63,354 bases of DNA. Origin: Clostridiales bacterium UBA3758. GTDB taxonomy: Bacteria; Bacillota; Clostridia; Oscillospirales; Oscillospiraceae. The stretch is taken from assembly GCA_002371675.1 (NCBI GenBank), contig DFGE01000019.1:17117-80470 (forward strand), written 5' to 3'. The notes beneath the pieces were generated by a model. It was not told where the DNA came from. It made no database searches and saw nothing but the letters and a program-made list of their open reading frames with translations. A program made the translations under genes and the position numbers. Shown piece by piece: positions 58,175 to 63,354 of the stretch (the stretch's first letter is position 1; every line of letters begins with the position of its first letter).

Positions 58175-60673
58175 ATGGAATACAGACAGGAGATCATTCG
58201 TTTTTCTCAGAAAATCCCCGGGAAAATCTTTCTTCATAAGATCGGCAGCGTGTCCCGGCACTGGCACAGCAGTCTCGAACTGCTCTATGTCTGCGAAGGC
58301 CGGGTTCAGATCGTTGTAGGCGATACAAGGCACACGCTTGAGCCGGATGATCTGATCCTCATCAACTCCCTTGCCGTGCACGAGCTGTATTCGGACGGCG
58401 CAAGCATGGTTGCCGTGCAGATCGACCTTTCGGCGCTTGAGCAGTTTGAGGAATACAAATCCTGTTACTTCGACTGCTGCTCTGAGGGCTGCAGCGACGA
58501 TCCCCGCTTCGACTTTCTCAAACACCTGGTCGCCCGCATGATCAAAGCAAACACGCCGAAAGAGAATTCTCTGCTCACGCTGGCGCTGTTTTCTCTGCTC
58601 ATCAACGAACTGGTTTCCAACTTTCAGACCAAGGTGCCGGAATCTCTCGAGTTAAGGCAAAAAAGCATCCGGCAGATGAACGCCGTCGTCAAATATGTAC
58701 GGGAGCATTATGCGGAAAATCTCAGTTTAGGTCAGTTGGCAAAAGAGTTTCATTTCTCCGAGGCGCATCTTTCACGCTTTTTCCGTCAACAATCCGGCGT
58801 CACCTTTTCCCAGTACTATGCTTCCATTCGTCTTGACCACGCCGTGAGTGAGCTATTGACCACGCGCTCTTCCATTGCGGATATCGCCGTGGGAAATGGC
58901 TTTTCGGATTCCCGTGCTTTCGTGTCTGCCTTCAAAAAGCGCTATGGGATGCTCCCCAGCGATTATCGCGGGCAGCATGGTACCTTTGTTCCTGACCTCA
59001 AAACCAAAAATGAGATCAATTATCTGAATGTATCAACCTCTTCGGTCCTCAGTAAGCTCGCGCGTTATCTCAATGCGGATGTGATGCGGGAATTCACATT
59101 TGATCCGGGGCAAAAGGTTATTTCTACCAAAACACATACTGTTTCCGCCGGTGAAAACGGAAAAAAACTGCTCCACTCCTGGCGTACGCTCTGCACCGTG
59201 GGGTCAACGCTGGATCTGCTCGACGAGCGCGTTAGGGAAATGCTTCGCCGCATGCAGCGGGAGATGCCGTTCCGCTATATCAAATTTCACGGTCTGCTTT
59301 CGGACGATCTGCTGCTCTACAGCGAGGATGACGAGGGAAAGCCGCAATTGAGCTTTGTCTATTTCGACCGGGTGATGGATTTCCTGCAGGAACTCCGCCT
59401 CAAGCCTTTGATGCAGTTTTGTTTCATGCCGGCCGCACTCGCATCCGATCCGCACAAGGTCCAGTTTTTTACAAAGCAAAACACCAGCCTTCCAAAAAGC
59501 ATGGAAAACTGGCGTTTCCTGATCCGCAATGTAACTGAGCATTGCATCCGACGTTATGGGCTTGAGGAAGTTAAGACCTGGCTTTTCTCTGTCTGGAACG
59601 AGCCGGACACGACGGAGGAAATGTTCGGATTTCGCAATCCGGAAGCCTTTTTCACACTGTACCGGGAAACCTATCACACCGTAAAAGATATCTGCCCGGA
59701 GTTTCGTTTTGGCACACCGGGGATGCTCCTGCTTCCGGACGATCCCATCGGCTGGTATCGCTCTTTCTTCGACTATTGCGCGCAGCATGGCTGTGGGCCG
59801 GATTTTGTCAATCTACATTATTACAGCGACGAGATCGAACTCGTCGAGGCTGGTTTTCAGCATACGAAAAAGCTCATCAGCAAGCTTTCCTCCGATCCGG
59901 ATGACTTCCGTCATTATCTTGATCGTGTATACGCCTGCTTCCCTTCCTATCATCTGACCGGCAGGCCCATGTATCTGACGGAGTGGAACCTGACCGTCAG
60001 CCACCGCAATCTCATCAACGACACCTGCTTCAAATCCTGTTATCTGGTCAAAACGATTCTGGAAAACTACGACCGCATCCAATCCTTCGGTTACTGGTTT
60101 CTCACGGATCTGGCGCGTGAGCAGCAGCTCCCGCCGCAGCTGTTTCACGGCGGTCTCGGCCTGTTTACTGTCAATGGCATCCCAAAAGCGCACTATAACG
60201 CGCTGCTTCTTCTGGCTGCGCTGGAAGATATCTGTCTCGCTGCCGGGAAAGGGTGGTTCGTCACAGCAAGCCCGGATCGCTGCCGCTTAGCCATAATCTT
60301 CTATCATTACGAACACTATGACGAGATCTTCTCCTCGGGAGAGCTGTTTGACATGACGGACACGCAGCGCTATACCCCTTTTCCCGACCGTGCCATGCAT
60401 GCAGTCTCTTTGCAGCTGACCGATCTGCCGAACGGCAGATACCGTATTACTGAGTCTTTTATCAATCAGAAGGCAGGTTCCAGCTTCGACGCCTGGGTCA
60501 AGCTCGGCGCTCCGGAGGCGATGACGCCTTACGATCTGGAGTATCTGAAAGCTGCATCGTTCCCCGGACGGAAACTCTCGGAGATAACCGTCAGCGATCA
60601 TTTGCTGATCTACCAGCAGGTCCTCGAGCCGCTGGAAGTGCGGCTTGTGCAGATCCGGCGGGAAGATTCATAG
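58175..60673 (+). CDS. AraC regulator fused to a GH39 glycoside hydrolase domain
   Basis: 832 residues after AGGAGGCGATCG. Residues 1-100 form a cupin sensor (SRHWHSSLELLYVCEGRVQI). Residues 168-268 hold the two AraC helix-turn-helix motifs (LSLGQLAKEFHFSEAHLSRFF, SIADIAVGNGFSDSRAFVSAF). From about 300 to 830 there is a GH39 barrel with acid/base E476 (SVWNEPDTTEE) and nucleophile E603 (YLTEWNLTVS), followed by a beta domain. Both catalytic Glu are intact. It diverges from the ABC-GH78-GH3 operon, its likely target. The GH39 part may sense a xylosidic or rhamnosidic ligand, hydrolyse it, or both. Confidence 0.92.
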   Translation: MEYRQEIIRFSQKIPGKIFLHKIGSVSRHWHSSLELLYVCEGRVQIVVGDTRHTLEPDDLILINSLAVHELYSDGASMVAVQIDLSALEQFEEYKSCYFDCCSEGCSDDPRFDFLKHLVARMIKANTPKENSLLTLALFSLLINELVSNFQTKVPESLELRQKSIRQMNAVVKYVREHYAENLSLGQLAKEFHFSEAHLSRFFRQQSGVTFSQYYASIRLDHAVSELLTTRSSIADIAVGNGFSDSRAFVSAFKKRYGMLPSDYRGQHGTFVPDLKTKNEINYLNVSTSSVLSKLARYLNADVMREFTFDPGQKVISTKTHTVSAGENGKKLLHSWRTLCTVGSTLDLLDERVREMLRRMQREMPFRYIKFHGLLSDDLLLYSEDDEGKPQLSFVYFDRVMDFLQELRLKPLMQFCFMPAALASDPHKVQFFTKQNTSLPKSMENWRFLIRNVTEHCIRRYGLEEVKTWLFSVWNEPDTTEEMFGFRNPEAFFTLYRETYHTVKDICPEFRFGTPGMLLLPDDPIGWYRSFFDYCAQHGCGPDFVNLHYYSDEIELVEAGFQHTKKLISKLSSDPDDFRHYLDRVYACFPSYHLTGRPMYLTEWNLTVSHRNLINDTCFKSCYLVKTILENYDRIQSFGYWFLTDLAREQQLPPQLFHGGLGLFTVNGIPKAHYNALLLLAALEDICLAAGKGWFVTASPDRCRLAIIFYHYEHYDEIFSSGELFDMTDTQRYTPFPDRAMHAVSLQLTDLPNGRYRITESFINQKAGSSFDAWVKLGAPEAMTPYDLEYLKAASFPGRKLSEITVSDHLLIYQQVLEPLEVRLVQIRREDS

Positions 60674-60839
60674 GGAGACGCGTCAAGGCTTTCGTGTCTG
60701 TGCGGAGCGTCCTCACGCTCTGTGTCGTTTGTTTCAGTAGAGTGCCCGGGGTTCGCTGCTGCAGATATGAAGTAGGGCCAGTAAGATAAGCTCCAAATGA
60801 AAAATCCAGTGGTTCCAAGCACGAGGAAACTCAAGAGGA

Positions 60840-61466
60840 ATCATAGCCGACGAACTGGAACGGACGCTCTACGCTGAGGGACGCATCAAGCCGGAAAACG
60901 AAAAGATCTACTACATCGTCGATGCGATCCACGCGGCGATCAACGCCGGAAAGAAGATCTCTTTTTCGTATTTTCAGTACAATGGCCGCAAGCAGCAGAA
61001 GCTGAAAAACAGCGGGGCCGAGTATGTGTGCAGTCCCTGGATGCTGGTCTGGAACGGTGACTGTTATTATCTGCTGGGTCACACCGACAAGCACGGCGTC
61101 ACGCCTTTCCGCGTCGACCGCATCGCCCTGCCGCCGCACATTTTGGAAGAAGACGCCGTACCGCAGCCGAAGGATTTTGACATCACCCGCGTCAACACGA
61201 TGTTCGGCATGTTCATCGGAGAGCCGCAGCGCGTGACGCTCGTCTGTGACAACAGCGTGATGGATCACATTGTCGATCGCTTCGGAGAGGACGTCGAGAC
61301 CGTTCCCGTGGATGGCAAAACATTTCAGGCCAGCGTGCTGGTGACCGCGAGCAAACCTTTCTTCGGCTGGGTTTTCGGGTTTGACGGCAAGGTCCGCATC
61401 ACCGCTCCGGCGAAAGTGAAGCGCGAATACGAAAAGATGCTGCAGAGAGCGGTCGAAAACAGCTGA
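60840..61466 (+). pseudogene. WYL-domain regulator, 5' truncated
   Basis: The frame reads ELERTLYAEGRIKPENEKIY ... ISFSYFQYNGRKQQKL ... YVCSPWMLVWNGDCYYLLGH, a WYL domain, and the C-terminal WCX-like region to VENS. The N-terminal helix-turn-helix and first part are missing. The first ATG in frame (61026) is inside the WYL domain with no ribosome site, and a deletion joins it to the region after the AraC-GH39 gene. A short product from 61026 cannot be excluded. Confidence 0.75.
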
Positions 61467-61481
61467 CAAGGAGGCGATATT

Positions 61482-62195
61482 ATGCTATATCCTCGGTTAC
61501 TTTTGTGCGGCGCGGTGCTATTGTTTGTGTATATCCGGGAAAAGATCAAGGCCTATTCGGTTAAGGCGGTGCTGTTAAAGTCCGTCGTGTCAATGCTGTT
61601 CATCATGGTTGGCGTATACGGGACCTGGCTCTCCGCTTCGAAAGGAAGCGCCAGTCCGCTTTGCCCATTTGTGGTGCTCGGCCTGTTATGTGACCTGCTG
61701 GGTGATATCTGGCTGGATCTCAAATATGTATTCCCTGAAAAAGATGTGCCTTTCACATACGCCGGCTTTTGCGTATTCGGCGTTGGGCACATCTTGTATA
61801 TCCTCGGAATGCTGATGACTTACTATCCCTTAGGCAAGCCCATCACGGTAATCGTTCCGGTCCTGCTCGCCCTTGTACTGAGCATTGGAAATGCGGTTCT
61901 GGAGAAACCGATGAAGCTGAACTACGGGAAATTCAAACTGGTTGTGATTGCCTACGGTGTGATTCTGTTCGCCATGGTGCTGATCTCCGGAAGCTTTGCC
62001 CTCTATTACGGCTGGGAGAAAACACCTCTGAATCTGATCTTTATCGGCGGCGTGTTTTTTGCGATCTCGGATCTGATCCTCAGCGGCACTTATTTCGGCA
62101 AGGGCAGGGAGCGCCCGATCGACCTTGCGCTGAACTACATCACCTATTATGCCGGGCAATTTTTGATTGCTTCCGCGTTGGTATTCATCGGGTAA
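61482..62195 (+). CDS. YhhN family membrane protein (lysoplasmalogenase-like)
   Basis: 237 residues with about eight membrane segments, after AAGGAGGCGATATT. The conserved acidic residues of the family appear in LLCDLLGDIWLDL (near 68-80) and FFAISDLILSG (near 191-201); the family includes TMEM86 lysoplasmalogenases that split vinyl-ether lysolipids. Plasmalogens are common in anaerobic Clostridia. Lies 15 bp after the WYL remnant. Confidence 0.85.
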   Translation: MLYPRLLLCGAVLLFVYIREKIKAYSVKAVLLKSVVSMLFIMVGVYGTWLSASKGSASPLCPFVVLGLLCDLLGDIWLDLKYVFPEKDVPFTYAGFCVFGVGHILYILGMLMTYYPLGKPITVIVPVLLALVLSIGNAVLEKPMKLNYGKFKLVVIAYGVILFAMVLISGSFALYYGWEKTPLNLIFIGGVFFAISDLILSGTYFGKGRERPIDLALNYITYYAGQFLIASALVFIG

Positions 62196-62206
62196 TAGAA
62201 CGAAAG

Positions 62207-62248
62207 ATAGTGGGTTACGCACTTCTCTGAAAGTGCGTAACCCACTAT
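62207..62248. terminator. Perfect 18-bp hairpin after yhhN
   Basis: ATAGTGGGTTACGCACTT (62207-62224) pairs fully with 62231-62248 around CTCTGA. No T run follows, so it may be an element end rather than a true terminator. Confidence 0.6.
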
Positions 62249-62340
62249 GACACTTTCAGCCTTCGTCTGTAAAGTGCCGTGGTCTCTGCCGAGGGCGCGG
62301 AAGGTCCTGGCCGTATCCGGCTTATGTGCTTTCAAATTGC

Positions 62341-62413
62341 AAGCTTGATTTTACTGGGGTTTTTGAGAAAAAGAAAAGTACTCTGATTCTATTAAAATCA
62401 GAGTACTTTTATG
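62341..62413. repeat. 73-bp exact repeat, island 2 right-end copy
   Basis: Identical to 36329-36401, 26,012 bp away, including the AAAAGTACTCTGATT/AATCAGAGTACTTTT hairpin. Sequence before and after differs from the other copy. Confidence 0.9.
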
Positions 62414-62448
62414 GAAAAGGTACTCCGTTTTGATAGAATAATAGTTAA

Positions 62449-62536
62449 GGGGGTGCACCGCCTGTTCAGCGGGGTGCATTTCTATTTAGGGAGGTGCAAA
62501 CGTCAAAGGGGGTGCATTATGAATGATAGGGGTGCA
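62449..62536. repeat. Five GGGGTGCA iterons at about 20-bp spacing
   Basis: GGTGCA occurs at 62452, 62473, 62493, 62511 and 62531 (spacings 21, 20, 18, 20), mostly as GGGGTGCA. Such helically phased repeats resemble transposase-binding arrays at transposon ends (for example IS21-type ends). No reading frame of note crosses them. Confidence 0.65.
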
Positions 62537-62551
62537 CCGACAAACTGGAAT

Positions 62552-63046
62552 TTATCGTTTTATTTCCATACAGATATGTTGATCTGTACGATCATATTCC
62601 TGAAATCCGCAATTTTTGTAAACATGGATTGCCCTTGCATTATCATGATTTGTTCTTAAAAACACTCTTTTCAACCCGAGCGTGTGAAATCCGTAAGCGA
62701 CCATAGCGGAGACCGCCTCCGTTCCATATCCCATATCCTGCTTCGCGGCCGTTAGAGCGATCCCGAGTTCTGCATCATAGTTATTCGGATTCATCAGCTC
62801 TATGTTTCCTATAAATGCTCCGCTTCTCTTCTCCAGCATGGAAAAGACCACTGCTTTTGATTCCAGCGTTTTTCTGATCCATTCGTATTCCTGCTCCACG
62901 GTGTATGGTTCCGAAGCGCCGCCGATACGTCCATGGATAAATCTTCCGACGTGTTCCTCATCATTTACCATGATGAGATAGTCGTTTACCAGACATTCTG
63001 ACACCTTGACAAAGCTGATCTGATCCGATTCAAAAATCTGCTTCAT
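62552..63046 (-). CDS. GNAT family N-acetyltransferase (RimJ/RimL-like)
   Basis: 164 residues from an ATG after CGGAGGC. Acetyl-CoA binding motif A is ELGIALTAAKQDMGYGTEAV (near 92-111) and motif B is LKRVFLRTNHDNARAIHVYK then NCGFQE. The N-terminus (VNDEEHVGRFIHGRI, YTVEQEYEWIRKTL) fits the Acetyltransf_3 group that modifies ribosomal proteins or small amines. Substrate unknown. It is the only gene between the 73-bp repeat and the tRNA. Confidence 0.88.
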   Translation of the reverse strand: MKQIFESDQISFVKVSECLVNDYLIMVNDEEHVGRFIHGRIGGASEPYTVEQEYEWIRKTLESKAVVFSMLEKRSGAFIGNIELMNPNNYDAELGIALTAAKQDMGYGTEAVSAMVAYGFHTLGLKRVFLRTNHDNARAIHVYKNCGFQEYDRTDQHICMEIKR

Positions 63047-63152
63047 AATGCCTCCGCAAATATCGATTTGTCTGAATAATTACCAATCATCCTGCAGCGC
63101 TGATTGCTCCTCGCCTCGTCCAATCATTCGAGCCGATTTTACCACAAAAAGA

Positions 63153-63187
63153 AAAGCACGGCAATTCTATCAAAATTGCCGTGCTTT
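63153..63187 (-). terminator. Terminator of tRNA-Ser
   Basis: Arms 63153-63166 and 63174-63187 (AAAGCACGGCAATT / AATTGCCGTGCTTT) pair perfectly; on the minus strand the stem is followed by TCTTTTTG. It begins 3 bp after the tRNA CCA end. Confidence 0.85.
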
Positions 63188-63189
63188 CA

Positions 63190-63283
63190 TGGCGCAGAAG
63201 GAGGGATTTGAACCCTCGCGGCGTTTTATAGACACCCTACTCCCTTAGCAGGGGAGCCCCTTCGGCCTCTTGGGTACTTCTGC
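63190..63283 (-). tRNA. tRNA-Ser(GCT)
   Basis: On the minus strand the gene starts GCAGAAG and ends CTTCTGC-G-CCA. The 7-bp acceptor stem, the D arm (CCC/GGG), the anticodon stem CTCCC/GGGAG with loop CTGCTAA (anticodon GCT), a long class II variable arm and the T arm GAGGG-TTCAAAT-CCCTC are all present. CCA is encoded. It reads AGC/AGT codons. Its 3' 23-29 bp are the integration core duplicated at 3207 and 37398. Confidence 0.95.
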
Positions 63284-63354
63284 ATACAGATGCCGCTGGA
63301 GTATGATACCACAGCGCCCTGCGCTTGTCAAGACAATTTCGGCCGCCCGCGCGC

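Noticed and set aside
3207..63283. Integrase, serine recombinase (TnpX), relaxase or conjugation genes for the proposed islands
   Set aside because: None found in any frame; only TnpV, DUF6809 and IS3 remnants occur, so self-mobility is not claimed.

Overview
The window looks like chromosome of a moderately high-GC, Gram-positive gut Clostridium-type anaerobe, probably Oscillospiraceae/Ruminococcaceae. This is inferred from lipoproteins with an LAAC lipobox, AGGAGG ribosome binding sites, GPH-type sugar symporters paired with AraC/YesN regulators, and TnpV/DUF6809 mobile-element genes. No taxonomic marker gene is present, so the family is a guess.

Layout. 1-2.9 kb is a GC-rich flank: the 5' part of a secreted repeat protein, a free-methionine-sulfoxide reductase/rhodanese pair and a DUF1508 gene. 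From 3.2 kb to the tRNA-Ser(GCT) gene at 63.19-63.28 kb the DNA is organised by three co-oriented copies of the tRNA 3' end (3207, 37398 and 63190). This pattern fits two genomic islands stacked one after the other at the tRNA. Both islands have the same left end (tRNA core, a conserved ~150-bp leader, tnpV, DUF6809). Both also have a similar right end (a 73-bp exact repeat with a terminator, then one unrelated gene, then the core). No integrase, relaxase or conjugation gene is visible, so the islands appear fixed or to depend on functions elsewhere.

Island 1 (3.2-37.4 kb) carries a LysR-controlled redox operon (flavodoxins, aldo/keto reductase, acetyltransferase, DUF4405 membrane protein), then plant-glycoside loci. 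The first locus is a GH3 gene, an AraC regulator, and a GPH transporter-esterase-GH2-nitroreductase operon. The second is a minus-strand cluster (clan GH-A, GH94, GPH transporter, GH78, GH3, large lipoprotein) plus a GH1, with its own AraC regulator. Three promoters of this second cluster share a two-box direct repeat with an exact 20-bp period, probably that regulator's operator.

Island 2 (37.4-63.2 kb) carries GH42 and GH43 diverging from AraC-GH5-GPH transporter. It also has an eight-gene minus-strand operon (ABC sugar importer, GH78, NagZ-type GH3, beta-phosphoglucomutase, decayed GH39) that diverges from an AraC regulator fused to a complete GH39 domain. The right end holds a decayed WYL regulator, a YhhN protein and a GNAT acetyltransferase.

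How it works together. None of the glycoside hydrolases has a visible signal peptide. The picture is import of small plant glycosides or oligosaccharides by three GPH symporters and one ABC importer, followed by cytoplasmic trimming of rhamnose, glucose, galactose and xylose/arabinose-type residues. Hydrolysis is supplemented by phosphorolysis (GH94, perhaps the GH3-PgmB pair). Substrates are inferred from family membership only; no rhamnose, xylose or arabinose catabolic genes lie in the window.
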